Part shown: positions 22,901-34,112 of the stretch, piece by piece
How positions within the stretch are numbered: the stretch's first letter is position 1
How the letters are laid out: every line of letters begins with the position of its first letter
Origin: Sphagnum compactum
Taxonomy: Eukaryota > Bryophyta > Sphagnopsida > Sphagnales
Length of the DNA stretch: 64,000 bases
Assembly: GCA_965153455.1 (NCBI GenBank)
Contig: OZ234495.1
Coordinates: 22,874,875 to 22,938,874, forward strand
Reading direction: 5' to 3'
The notes under the pieces: model-generated
Databases searched by the model: none
Seen by the model: the letters and a program-made list of their open reading frames with translations, nothing else
Told to the model about the DNA's origin: nothing
Position numbers and translations under genes: made by a program

Positions 22901-25690
22901 TTCAAAAGTTTAAGATTTTGGGCTTGTAATGATTTTTCTTGGTTTAACTTACTAACCATTGCTCCTTTCCTTCTTTTCCATAAACAAATTGGATGTTCAT
23001 CATGCAACATGCAATGATCCTACAATTCCAAAAGTTAAATCCTTGGTGTTGACATTGGGGCATCTTTTCTAGATTGTAGTTTGAATTATGTTATGCCTTT
23101 ACTTGCCTTTGTTCATTTTCAAATAAATTTTTTATCAACATTTATGTTTTCTTATGTGCACATGAAAGTGAAGCATATCCATTTGTCACTATAGCCAACT
23201 AATCTACAAACATTATGTGCATCAAATTTCACCTTGGTTGGAATTATATATGATTTTTTTGCAAGATTTTTACTTGTAGGATGTAGGTGTTAATCTATTG
23301 TGATTATACCAATTCTATTCTTTTGTTCAACACAAGTGATTCAAAGTTCAATCCCTTGTTTATCCTATAACGAGATTAGAAAGCAAAAAAAATTTACAAA
23401 AGAAAAAAAAGTTTAAATATAAAAAACTTTTTGATTCTATGATCTAAATTATGATTTAGATTTTTATGTTGACAATCTTTCATGTGATAGAAATTCTTAC
23501 CATGGTGGTTTCAATAAGGCATGAGTTATGTCTTTAATCTTTTTGGTTGTGTTTAATATGTTTGTGTTACTTCGATTTGTAAGGTTCAAGTTGTTTAAGT
23601 GTAATTATGGTTGTATTAATATTAACCAATGGTTGGTTTCTAGTTGTAAAATTGTTAATAATACGGCAAATTCAAATGAAGGAAGACAAGTCTTGTGTGA
23701 TGGTTTGCCACATGAAAAAAAGTTAAGTATGTACATTTATTTTTTCAACCACTTCATTGTGCACCATATCTATACATCCTTCATATTCATTGTTGTTCTT
23801 GTTGACCCTTGGTGATGATTTTGTTCTAATGTTTTGTAAACATTTCAAATGAAGATTCAAGAAGCTTGCCAATGGAATTAAGGCAAGGACTTTGCGCAAT
23901 TTAATAACTGAATTGATTTTAACTTTGAACTATTACTCTTTGGGAGATGGAACAAAAATTAAAATGTTGCAACTTGCAAGGATTCTGGCAAATAATTGAT
24001 TGCATCCCATTGCAAGTTTGCAACCCTATCTTCACCACCTTCTACAAGTATTGGAATTCCCAAATTAGTTGTTTGTAAATGTGAAAATAGCCAATTACAA
24101 TGGCGTTGGTTTCAAAAAGTTGGACTCAACTTAAGTGTTGCCTTTGAAGTTTGAACTTTGAAATCTTTAAATGAGCATAATGTTATGATGTCAACAATGA
24201 GTACATGATCATTGGTGAAGTTTATTCTAAATTTTTCAAATCCCCCACCTTCACTTGAAAGGATAACTCAATGCCCATTGTCGTAAATGTTTGACATCGT
24301 TTGAATATGCAAATATTAACATGATTTGAATTCCTCATGTGAATTGCAATTTGCAACTAATACTTAATAGTGAGTTTTATATACTCATTATTAACTTTAT
24401 AGGCGATTTCAACCTTTTGTTGGTCCTTCATGTAGACAAATATTATCCCATTGCAAAAACCTTGGAATCAAATACACTGATTTGAATCTGCAAATGTCAT
24501 CAATGTTTTAGATCACATTTGTTGGTGTAACCATTTTGCAAACATTTGCAAATGACAATTCGTCATCAAAGTCACTATTTAATATATAAAAAACGTCAAG
24601 TTGCGTCCACCTCACACAAATATTGAACCACCTATATTAATTGGAACCTTAGCTAATTGGGTGTGGGTGGATCTGTTCTTTTACTCTTACATCAAAGACA
24701 CAAATGTCCTTTGTATCTGCAACACCGAATCTGCCGGTTTGCTCATCATCATTTCTTCAAAGGAAATGAAAGAAGGGGAGGATTTGTGTTCAGCATTGGT
24801 TTTCTTCTTCCTTCCAATGTGATCCTTTGCTGAAACTGAAACGCTCTGCACACTAGTGTAATGGGTAATTACTATTATTACAGTTTTGGATCCAGATTGA
24901 AGCAGAGGAGTGTAAAGTGCATGGATGCAAAAATTGTCAGATTTGTAGTAGTTGTTGTTGGGTGGAGACGAACAAAAGCAAGCTCGGAACTCAATTTTCA
25001 AAGTTGGTTTTCACACCAATAATAACCAAGGAAATTTTTTAAGGGCAAAGAAAGGGAAGGAATGCAAGAAACCCCAAATTTTTATTTTAAAAAAATAATG
25101 AAAAAACAAGAACAAAGATAAATTGCCCCTATCTAAATAAATAAATAAATAAATAACAGAAGGAAAAAACAAAGCGCCATCTCATTCGTATGGCATGCTT
25201 TTTTTCTTTGGTGAAAAAAAAATCCAATGCAACTCATATCAAGGATTTTTGTGGGAAAAAAAAAGTGTCAAAGTTGTGAGGTTTTTAGGGTTTTTTTTTA
25301 ATTTTTGGCAAAAAATCTTCATATTTGGACAATAGGTTCCATAATATTGCCAAAATACAACAGGATTCTTAAAGATTTCTACTTCCCTCTTTGACCTATA
25401 GGCTAAACCAAATTTGGCTAATTCCTCTTGTGGATGATTGATTGATTGCCCATGTAGCTACATCATCACAATGTTGAAAAAAACAAAACCCTAATCTAAT
25501 GAACAGAAGAGAAAAAATCACACCTATGTGCAAAATGGAAATGCAATAGTTTTGCATGTCACAAAAATAATAATGAGAATGGAGAGTTACATGAAGAGAG
25601 CCAAACCAAATGGGTGTTTCTCTCCCATTTTCACAAGGCTTCAAGTTTCAATGGGTTGGTGTTTTCCCAAATTTTAATGGGTTCCATTTC
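19926..25690. other. Gene-free AT-rich spacer
   Basis: I find no reading frame with recognisable protein character and no consistent exon chain here. Short open stretches at 20456, 21436, 22159 (-), 23528 and 24601 are low complexity or isolated. It contains a (CT)n tract at about 20431-20450 and a TCAAG/TTCAAG-rich region at 21420-21720. Decayed transposon sequence is likely but I cannot identify a family. Confidence 0.45.
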
Positions 25691-25699
25691 CTCCCATCC

Positions 25700-26375
25700 C
25701 TAGTTGTTCAAAATGGGTTCCCAATAGCACATCACTTAGTCCCATATGCTTTGCCCAATGTTGTCCTCTTGGGATCTATATAACTGAGCAGAAAGAGTAA
25801 ATCATGTTTTTCTGTGTTTAGATTGAATTATTTCTTTCACATTCGGGACCTTCAAAATTTCAAAACTTCTTGTGATGGGCCAACCAAAGAAACTCACTAT
25901 AGAAAGAAATTCTGAATTTGGAGGGCACCAGTTTTTTTTTTTTTTTTTTTTTTTTTCCATTTTTTTATATTGAAAATTTGGCAAAATTTATCAAAAGACA
26001 TTAGCAAAATTAGTCGAATTTTCACTAGAAATTTTTTGTCAAAAAAGGGAAAAATTTCAAGAGGATAAAAAAAAACACCAGAACTTCAAGTCAAGACACC
26101 CCCAACTAATGAATATGGACTCCAAATGGGAATTAGCCCATTTCTTCATACTTCCAATATTTTGGTCTACGTTTGAGTAGTTAACTTCATGCAACCAAAA
26201 CTGGTGGGAGCTTTGGAACACGATTTGTTAGTTTGCCCCCTTAGTGACCCACTTTGGGTTTTGTCTTTCTAGCTCAGAACTTGAGTTGTCCTCTCTCTCT
26301 TTGTTCCTTCTTTTCCCCCCTTTGCTGGATGGTTTGATTTATTGTTGGGTTTGCCAGGGTTTCATTAGTTAACCA
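25700..26375. repeat. Two dispersed-repeat fragments with partners at 43.1 and 53.3 kb
   Basis: About 25708-25765 (GTTCCCAATAGC, then CCATATGCTTTGCCC) matches about 53281-53325. About 26231-26370 (TTTGCCCCCTTAGTGACC, then TTTGGGTTTTG and CCTTTGCTGGATG) matches about 43100-43225. The matched pairs lie in different surroundings, as expected for old interspersed elements. A run of about 27 T lies between them at 25931-25957. Confidence 0.65.
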
Positions 26376-27301
26376 CTAAATGTCCGGGATTCTGAAATCC
26401 AAAGGGAAAGTGGGAAACATAAAAAAGAAACCTAAGAAAAATTAATGGTTTTCAAAATGGTGTACCGATGATGAAGGAGTAAATTAAACAACTCTAGAGT
26501 CTAGTAGTCATCTAAAGAAATGGGAAAGAGTTCCCAGTAGTAGTACTTCTCTTTAGTTCTTCAAATCTTCTGAATGAATGAATGAATATATATATACATA
26601 TAATATGGCTTCTTATTTTCTTCTTTGTAAAAAGTCAAAAAGCTTGTCAACCCTTCATACAGAAGGCCATTTATGAATGTTGTCGCTTGCTTGCTCTAGG
26701 AAGCAGCAAATCTAAATGTTTGTTATGTCACAAAATAAATAATGATAATATAGTGAGTCTGTCAAACATATATATATATATATATGTACATACTTGGTCA
26801 GATTATCCATTCCCAAGATGTTCTCTGTGATGAAACCCTGGTAAACTTCTGTGAACAAAGCACCCGGCCAAGGGAAAAAGGAAGGACAAACAAGGAAAAT
26901 CTTACAAAGTCATGATTCAATTTTGGTCCAAGTTTTGGTACAAGGGAAACGCACATCTGGAGGAGGTTAAGTTATGTTGTTCCAAGCGCATGGCAAATGA
27001 GTGCAGTATAGCCCGAGTTCCCAAGTCCAAAGAACGACATAACCTTTCAAGTGACCTGCCCTTCCCTTACATTTTACCAAAAAAAGATCGATATATAATT
27101 TGAATCTGCCATCCTAGAGGCAGGTTGCACGTACCTGTAAAGGGCTCTGTAAGATGTCTTCAAGGCTAGGAGGAAGATTATTATGCTTTGTGTACCATAC
27201 CTGCAAATACAAAAGAAAACTTTGTCGCATTGTCGTGTTAAGAATGAAAGGATTTCAACACATGTAAAAGTGTAAAAGTGTAGAGTAACGGCCTCAGATC
27301 A

Positions 27302-27365
27302 GGAAGTTCCAGAAGTAAAGCACTTGCTGAGGCAGAGCTGAGGGGCGATTACTTCTGGAACTTCC
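27302..27365. other. Perfect 17-bp inverted repeat (hairpin)
   Basis: GGAAGTTCCAGAAGTAA at 27302-27318 is the exact reverse complement of 27349-27365, with a 30-nt loop that is itself G-rich. It could fold in RNA from either strand. Arm length is at the low end for a small-RNA precursor. Confidence 0.7.
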
Positions 27366-27400
27366 CCTCTCCAAGGGCATTACTGAGTGTAAAAATCAAC

Positions 27401-27434
<34 letters not shown>

Positions 27435-29684
27435 CCAATGTTCAAACCTTATACTTTTACCAGTATCTGTTTTTTAATGTGAATCTTGTCCCTTATGAAA
27501 AATAAGAACTTAAGAAATGAGGATTTTCTACACAGAAAATCCCAACAAGTCATCATTGAGGTGTAGATTAGGTCTTGAAATAGTTTAAAATATTTCATGA
27601 GGATTTGCATTGGCAAACATGTCAATGGATTCAATCAATCTTTTGAGCAGCTATGGACAAAGTGGGTTGGCAGGAAAGAGGTGATTTACTTTGGTACCGG
27701 ACCCATCTTTTGAGACTTTTTTTTATGCCTCCTGCCAGATTCAAGATTGGGTTTGTCAAAAATCATAGAGTGGATGCAGACAGGTTCAAAGCTTTGTAGC
27801 AGATTTGTTCTGCAAAAAACAAAAAACATGTCAGTTTTTGTTTCTTGTTGCCACAAATAGTAAATGATGTAAGCCTGCCAAACTTCATTACAAGAAAGCA
27901 ACTACAACAACAGGGAAGGAAGAAATGGAAATTGCAAGAAGAAAGGACACAAATCCTAATTCCAATCGCTAAGTGCAAAATGTCTAATAGCAAAGGCTCA
28001 TAAGTGGAATCAAATTTACATAAAAAATTAGTCGCCTATCACATGGCTATCAACATAAACAAAAGTAGGAATGGGAGAAAATGTGTGTATGAAGTTTTTA
28101 TAGAAAAAAGTGAGATAGCTTGGCAATTCTATGCACTGACAAAAATGATAGGACACAGGAATCCCAAGAAAATTACAGTGAGAAATATATAGTTCAGAGT
28201 ACACATTAGTATTAATAGCAATGGCTGCAAAATAACCAACAGGAAAAAAGACATGATTTCTCCAGTTGCCACCTCTGCACCCAGTTTAGCTCAATTCTTG
28301 TCTTTACAGCATCAGAATTGCATCTGCAATTGAAATGTAAAAGTCATGCACTGTTAAGACACTTGACTTGAGAACAATGCAACCTCTCTACTTGGATCAA
28401 TCCAGTTCAATTTCTCTTCCAATCAATTCCACACATACAATAAAATGCAGAAACGTATAACGATTATCCGAATTTCCTTATGTGAAGGTCCCTTTTGAAG
28501 CAGTTTCTAACTTGAGTACTCAAGTCATGCACCTGCAAAGGTCCAGTAGAAGACTTTACTTGTGAGGAGAGTCGCTCATGTTGTCTTTCACATGTTGAAG
28601 ATCCAGTGGCTTTCCATTAATGAACATTCTTGTTTTGGAGAGGATATCTTGCTCTGAATGGAAAGTTGTCCTCCAGAAGACTGCTTGGCATGGATTTTAA
28701 GGAATAGAGATGCCATTACAGCCATAAGAATCTCATAGTCACATAGTCATTCAAAGCTGCTGCGACAAAATTGGACAATAATTCTGGGTCTGTAAATGTC
28801 TGGAATTCTCCTATCCACAATTTCAACCAATTTTCCTTTTCTTCTGCAGCTTTCCAACAAAACTTGAAGTCATTACAATTCTAAAGTCCACCAGCATCTG
28901 AAGCCAATGGGTTAAAAACACTCAAGGAAACAGTTCAAGCTGCACAACTGGAAATTTGATAACTTGCCTCCTTGGATTTATGGCATTTGTTGTCATGGAA
29001 TTCAAGGTCAAGAGAGCCTGTATTGGATAGAGTGATAGTGGACGAGTTACCCCTTTGCAGCATCAAACTCATGAATCAATTGTTCAAGCCCTGCTACACT
29101 CACCAAAAACAATTCCCAGCTGAGAAAAAACAAGCTTCCAAAGTGTTTCAAACTAATGTCTGCAGCTTCATGAAACATGGGTTGTAGCATTTACTCACCA
29201 CAGTGATCAACTGTATTGCATATGCCACATGTTAGCATCAGAGCAATTACTTTTGCACTCCTTAAATTTGCACATCTGGCATCCCTGTTGCAGCAATTTG
29301 CAGCAATGGAAGACTTTAATGTGTGGGGATAGACTGTAATGATAGATATTGAAAAACAGTTTCAGATTCACAAGAAGTCTTGAAGAAGGGTTTTTTTGTT
29401 AAGAGAAGCAAGAGTGCAATCCGAATCTGAAGTTCTTGAGATGCTCAAGTGCAACGAAGTTTGTGCAAGGCTCTTTGAGCTTGCAAAAAACAACAAAAAA
29501 AAATTGCAGTCAGTGTTTCTTACTCACTGTGCAATGACAACAAGAGCTCCAGGATGTGTTGAGACTAGATGATATTGCTCACCAGCAAAAAAAATCCATC
29601 GCCTCTTTGAATTCAGCACCTGCAAATCTGTGGAAAACCGACGCTGCTGATTTTGTTTTTCTCTCTTCCATTTCTGGCAAGCTG

Positions 29685-30300
29685 CACCAAGAATTTCCAA
29701 CTAAGTTTTCTTGCAAACTGCATGCATCAACAATTTCCAACAACAGACTCCTTGCAAGCTGCTGCATTTAGAATTGCCGACCAAGATATTCCTTGCAAGA
29801 AGCTGCACAAAGAGTTTTCCAGCCAAGATTTCTTGCAAACTGCTGCATGAAGAATTTCCAACCAAGAGTTCTTGCAAGCAAATTGTGTCAAGAATTTCCA
29901 ACCAAGAGTTCTTGCAAGCAAATCACGTCAAGAAATTCCAACCAAGAGTTCTTCCAAGCAAACTTCGTCAAGAATTTCCAACCAAGATTTCTTCCAAACT
30001 GCATGAAGACTTTCCAGACCAAGATTTCTTGCAAGCTGCATGCATCAACAATTTACTACAACAGATTCCTTGTTGGCTGCATTAAGAGTTTCCAACTAAG
30101 GAATCTTGCAAGCGGCAATTCAGAATTTCCAGCCCAGATTCTCTCTTGCAAGCTACATGAAGAATTTCCAACCAAGATTTCTTGCAAGCAAGCTGCGTGA
30201 AGAATTTCCAGCCAAGATTTCCTTGCAGCTGCAATTCAGAATTTTCAGACAAAGATTTCTTGCAAGCTACATGAAGAATTAAGAATTTCCAAAACAAAAG
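29685..30300. repeat. Minisatellite of about 35-40 bp, roughly 17 diverged units
   Basis: Units follow GAATTTCCAACCAAGATTTC then TTGCAAGCTGCATGAA, with variants such as CAAATTGTGTCAA. The best-preserved units run head to tail from about 29849 to 30010. All six frames stay partly open because no common stop lies in the unit, producing overlapping spurious ORFs on both strands. The array lies between the putative first exon (31330) and later exons of the tentative minus-strand gene, so it would be intronic. Confidence 0.9.
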
Positions 30301-31045
30301 CTTCCTTGAAGGCTGCAGGAAAACACTTCTTCCAACAGGGTTTCCAATGAGGTCTTTTTCCTGACAAAGTTTCCAAAGCTCTGTTGAGATCCTTGCAGCC
30401 TTCCTTGGAAATCTGCGTGACCAACAAACATCCACTACTGCGTCGAATTGTTTCTGTTAGTTAGCTTCTGAATTGATTTCTCAAGCACCATCCTCCTCAC
30501 CTGCGAGGCAAGAAACAAAAACGTTTTTCAAAACTCTCCGGCCTTGCAGATCATTTTCGTTTGAACTTGAAATGCGCGCATGCAAAAAAAAGCAGCAGCA
30601 GCTGCTGCTGTACACAAACGCAAATACTACAAACAAAGGCTTCCAACGCAGTATCTCCGGCAGATGCAAAACTTGTCGTCCTCTTGACATCCAGGAATGC
30701 AACACAAACTGCCAAGCTTGTGAACCTTAACATGCTGTGGAAGAAGACGAAGAAGAAGAAGCAGATCATAGGCTTTCTTTACTCCACAAGGTCTGAAATT
30801 CTTCGCAACATCTCCACAAAAACCGAAGAAGAAGAAGCACAAGACCGTAGTAGGCAGTCTTGACTGCACAAAATCTGAAATCCTTCGCAAATTCTCCACT
30901 GAAACTGCGAAGGATTGCAGATCTCTGTGAAGATGTCTGCTACCGCAGCAAGATCGCAATTGCGTGCAATAATCTCCAGACGACGCGGTTTGAGCAGAAG
31001 ATACTGCAGAAGAAAGAGAGAGAATCCTCGAGGCAATCTGCGCAC

Positions 31046-31330
31046 CTGAGCATCGTCATCCCCGTCTAGGGCAATATTTGTTTCTGGCCCTGCGCGCGCT
31101 TGTGCTTGCGCTTCTTCTTCTTCTTCCGTGCGCTTGCTCTTTGTAAAACGGATTGATCCACGAGACGTGCTCCAACCGCGTCGTGCAACACGAAAGATGT
31201 AAGCAAGATAGCAAGCATGGGCAAACAAGAAGATGTGGATGCTTGCAACGACGACGACAACAATAGTAATGAGGAACAGCAGCAGCAGTTGTTCCATGGC
31301 TCCGGCATTCTCCTCCATCACTATGACCAT
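31046..31330 (-). CDS. Candidate first exon of a membrane-anchored protein, unrecognised
   Basis: From an ATG at 31330 the minus strand reads 95 codons before a good donor (CTCAG|GTGCGC) at 31046; the frame stays open to 30779 if unspliced. The N-terminus MVIVMEENAGAMEQ is followed by a 30-residue hydrophobic segment (about residues 14-46, LLLLFLITIVVVVVASIHIF and on). Then comes a basic stretch (RVARRGWSTSRGSIRFTKSK) and an acidic Glu/Ala/Asp-rich tail. That is the layout of a signal-anchored membrane protein with a short lumenal end and positive-inside flank. Its start is about 600 bp from the ATG of the plus-strand gene at 31932, head to head. The antisense frame at 31217-31414 is open too, so the coding strand is not certain. 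I do not recognise the family. Confidence 0.35.
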
Positions 31331-31414
31331 CAAGACTGCCGCTTCCCGTCCTGGCGTGTTTCCTGCTCCTCCATCGTCTTCTCGCCTGATATGGCATCCG
31401 GCACGGCATCTGAG

Positions 31415-31931
31415 GTAAGCGCCGAATTATTTTGTCGCTCAGTCTTCCTCTTCTTCTTCTTCTTCATCATCATCATCTTCTCCTTCTGCGTCTTCTTCTT
31501 CTTCTTCTTGCTGTGCTGCGCCGATTTTGTAATCGGTGCAAACACAACTCTAGCTTTTCTCTTTGTGTCCAAGGGGAGAGTGCGGAGTTGTTGGAACAGT
31601 TCCAGGCTTGTCTTGACGCCACGAAGTGCGACTGCTGAAGAAGAGCTGTGTTCTGTGATGGCGGGGCTGTGTCCTTAGGTGAAGGGAGCCGTGTTTGTGA
31701 GAGGTGTGCAAGCATATCGGTTTCAAGCAACTGCAGCAACCATCTCAGCAAGCTCTCGACCCCATTCTTCTGTGCTCCACATCACAGGTTCGACAGTAGC
31801 TTCCTCCTTTGTATGTTCAGAATGTTTCCAGCTCTTGTGTAAGTCTCTTGTGGGAGTCAGTCAGTCACAGAAATCCATGCTCGAAATGATGGGTTTTTTT
31901 TGTAGGAGATTTGGAGGTTTCGGATGATGCA
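31415..31931 (+). promoter_or_regulatory. Leader and possible bidirectional promoter region
   Basis: Between the two divergent starts lies CTT/CAT-rich sequence (31441-31510), typical of plant 5' UTRs. Strong splice signals occur on the plus strand: donor GAG|GTAAGC at 31415, donor TTGT|GTAAGT at about 31839, and acceptor TTTTTTTTGTAG at 31905. The plus-strand gene probably has one or more leader introns, or upstream coding exons I cannot fix. A short coding-like stretch (ESAELLEQFQACLDATKCDC) lies just before 31638. Confidence 0.4.
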
Positions 31932-34112
31932 ATGGCTGCAACCATGCACTGCAAGAATCTGGTGAGTGAGTCTGCAATTCTGGCAATCCCTTCCTTTGTT
32001 CTGTTATGTTTGGTTGCATTGAAGGAAGAAGCAGGAGATGCAACACAGGAGGAGGAGAAGAAAGACTTATGTCTTTATTTTTTTACCTTGCAGAATGCAT
32101 CATGCTGGGGGGGTGCAGACTGTTGCAATCCTTTCTGGCTTCAACATGCAAAGTGAAGAAGCTCTTGAAAGCTCTTGAATCTGAAGACCTAGTTTTGTCC
32201 TTGCAGACGTGGGATACAATGTCACAAGTTCTCAAGCTTGGAGGTCCAGTTGTTGCTGCACATCCGCAATCCAATGCAACTAAATCTGCTCCAGAGCTAA
32301 CTCCACATATGTTGAGCAAAAACAAGAGCATGCAGAATGAGGAAGATAGATCTGCAACTTCAAAGGGAGAAAGCGTGTCCACCTCTCAGCAGCTGAGCAG
32401 GGACTACTCTGATCATCTAGCAGCAACAACTGACAGCAGCATTTGTCATGCTCATTTGAGGATGCCAGCAGCCTATTTCAACAGTCTCCATCACAGCAGT
32501 GGTATCAACTTCAAGGAATGGGTTGCAAGAAACTTGTCACAAAAAGGCAGTGCCCTTTTTGTGAAAGTCTTCAAACAGCTACTATTGGGTCTTGGTGGCA
32601 TGATGAAGAACTTGCCTCAGAAAAGCTACAAGCATGAGGAGGAGGATGCTGCGGCAGTGGTTTTTCCAAAAGAAAGTGCTGTTCTTCAGCCGCAACAGGA
32701 CTTGAGTTTGGTTGAGGTGATTATCACTGCAGAGAAAGGAGTTGTTATCGACATGGAAGGTGGCATTGTTTCTTCGCCAGGACTATTGTCCATAGCATGC
32801 CCTGCAAGACAAACACAGGTAAAAAGCACAGTTTAGGGTTTAGGGTTTCAGTAAAGAAGTTGTCAATGCTAATGACAAACAAAAGGCAAAGAAGATATGC
32901 ATCCAGTAAGTGGAAGCCCTTCGGACTGATCAATGGACTGTAGTAGTAGTTTTTTGTCCCCGGTGAGATCCCAAACACTTTTGTGTTCATTCTCTCTTAT
33001 AGGTGATGATGTCTCCTCTTGGGGTTTCCTGTTTGCTTAAATGATGAGGATGCATTCAGAAGGAATATGTGGGTAGAGATTCACTCTTTTGAGACTACTG
33101 TCAAAGGCTCTGTCATTCGATTTCACAGCATTTCTTATGCCATAATTGCCATTCGAAAACACACTTTTACAGACTACTATACTTCTGGATGAGACAGATA
33201 TAGCGGACTTGATCTAGACCCACTTCAGCAAGCTCCAGGGGGATAGTGATTGCTTTCTGCTGCATAATTCCGCTTTGCTTGGTGGTGGACTGATGCGGGA
33301 TAGTGAGTCTGCCTTTTTTTTTGGCTTATTGCGTTGAGTGAAGAGAAATTTTGAATGGAAGCACTTTCTTTCTATGTGGATTGATGATTCAGGTGCACTC
33401 AGGAGCTGGTGACATGCTCGTCAGGAATGGTGTTTTTTTGGCCTTGCATGGTGGGGTTGTTGCTCGAATTCAGGCATTCAATTTGAAAGCTCAGAAAATT
33501 TCTTGTTGTTGGTTTGATGATAACCAACAGGGACCACCCCAATCATCACAGATGATCACAGGGCCTGAGATGCATCAACCTGAAGGTCGAGCTGTCACTA
33601 GGGATCCCAAGAAGTCAGCAGGAAGCAAGGGAATTGCAGTAGATCAATTCAACAGAGACAGAAGTATTTCAAGTCAGGCATTCAACGCAAAAGTTTCCCG
33701 AATTCACCGACAGAGGCCCCTCATCAAGGCACATTTAATGCTTTCATCTATGTCTAGAATCGATTCTTACACTTGTGCTTCACACAAGAAGCACAACAGT
33801 CCTGGCTCCTCTAGGTTTGTTCTAAGAAAAAGCAATGTAGTTGGTAACTTGACAGGAATTTTGCGGGCAGTTTATCAGCAGGTTGCATCTGCACTGCATG
33901 TGTCTTTTAGGACCAGTCAGATTAGCAATTTTGTAGGTGTTGATTTCAATGTATCTCAGTGGTTCTCAAACAACTCAGAGTTTCTTGGGTTGCGGAAAAT
34001 GAATGAGTTCAACTCAATCTCATCAGTGCAGGAAGAACTTGATGCTTTTCATAAGATTGGGAGAGGAGCTATGCTGGTAGCACAGGGTGATGTGCAGATA
34101 TGGTGGCAGTAA
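31932..34112 (+). CDS. Unrecognised 453-residue protein, three coding exons
   Basis: Exons 31932-31961, 32207-32818 and 33393-34112 join in phase 0 with good sites (CTG|GTGAGT, TTGCAG|ACG, CAG|GTAAAA, TTCAG|GTG). They give 10 + 204 + 239 residues ending at TAA. The N-terminus becomes MAATMHCKNLTWDTMSQVLK. Residues about 1-120 are polar and Ser-rich. About 120-170 hold a hydrophobic helix-like stretch (NFKEWVARNLSQKGSALFVK, then LLLGLGGMMKNLP). About 200-255 look like a folded beta-rich segment (EVIITAEKGVVIDMEGGIVS, then GAGDMLVRNGVFLALHGGVVARIQAF) spanning exons 2 and 3. The rest is basic, then ends with VQEELDAFHKIGRGAMLVAQ and a Trp-rich end. There is no signal peptide or clear transmembrane span. 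The frame may extend upstream through a leader exon from 31906, so the start is provisional. I know no family with this pattern. Confidence 0.6.

Larger units (their letters stand above)
27135..30430 (-). other. Possible downstream exons of an unrecognised minus-strand gene, perhaps decayed
   Basis: This stretch is less AT-rich than its surroundings and holds several minus-strand segments bounded by AG and GT splice-like sites. 29619-29528 reads VLNSKRRWIFFAGEQYHLVS and on, with donor GTGAGT. 29017 to about 28925 reads ALLTLNSMTTNAINPRRQVI and on. About 28880-28735 reads NCNDFKFCWKAAEEKENWLK and on. 27200-27135 reads VWYTKHNNLPPSLEDILQSP and on, between TTTGCAG and CAG|GTACGT. They may follow the membrane-anchored first exon at 31330. 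An exact 8-bp tandem duplication at 28734-28749 breaks one otherwise continuous frame. Short open segments arise easily by chance and several alternative frames are also open, so I cannot give a joined protein. It could be a real gene, a pseudogene or a spliced non-coding RNA. Confidence 0.25.

Noticed and set aside
29579-30435. Several overlapping 60-135-codon frames on both strands
   Set aside because: They follow from the 35-40-bp minisatellite, which lacks common stops. Repeated peptides of the NFQPRFL kind are not a gene.
31217-31414. Plus-strand 66-codon exon (MGKQEDVDACNDDD and on) with donor GAG|GTAAGC
   Set aside because: The donor is good, but I found no downstream acceptor giving an open join to the 453-residue gene. 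The minus strand reads a more protein-like membrane anchor, so I kept this only as possible leader sequence.
32093-32206. Alternative acceptor at 32093 for exon 2 of the unknown gene
   Set aside because: It has a good pyrimidine tract, but joining to the 31961 donor gives stops in the frames that continue into the main exon. The 32206 acceptor keeps phase 0.
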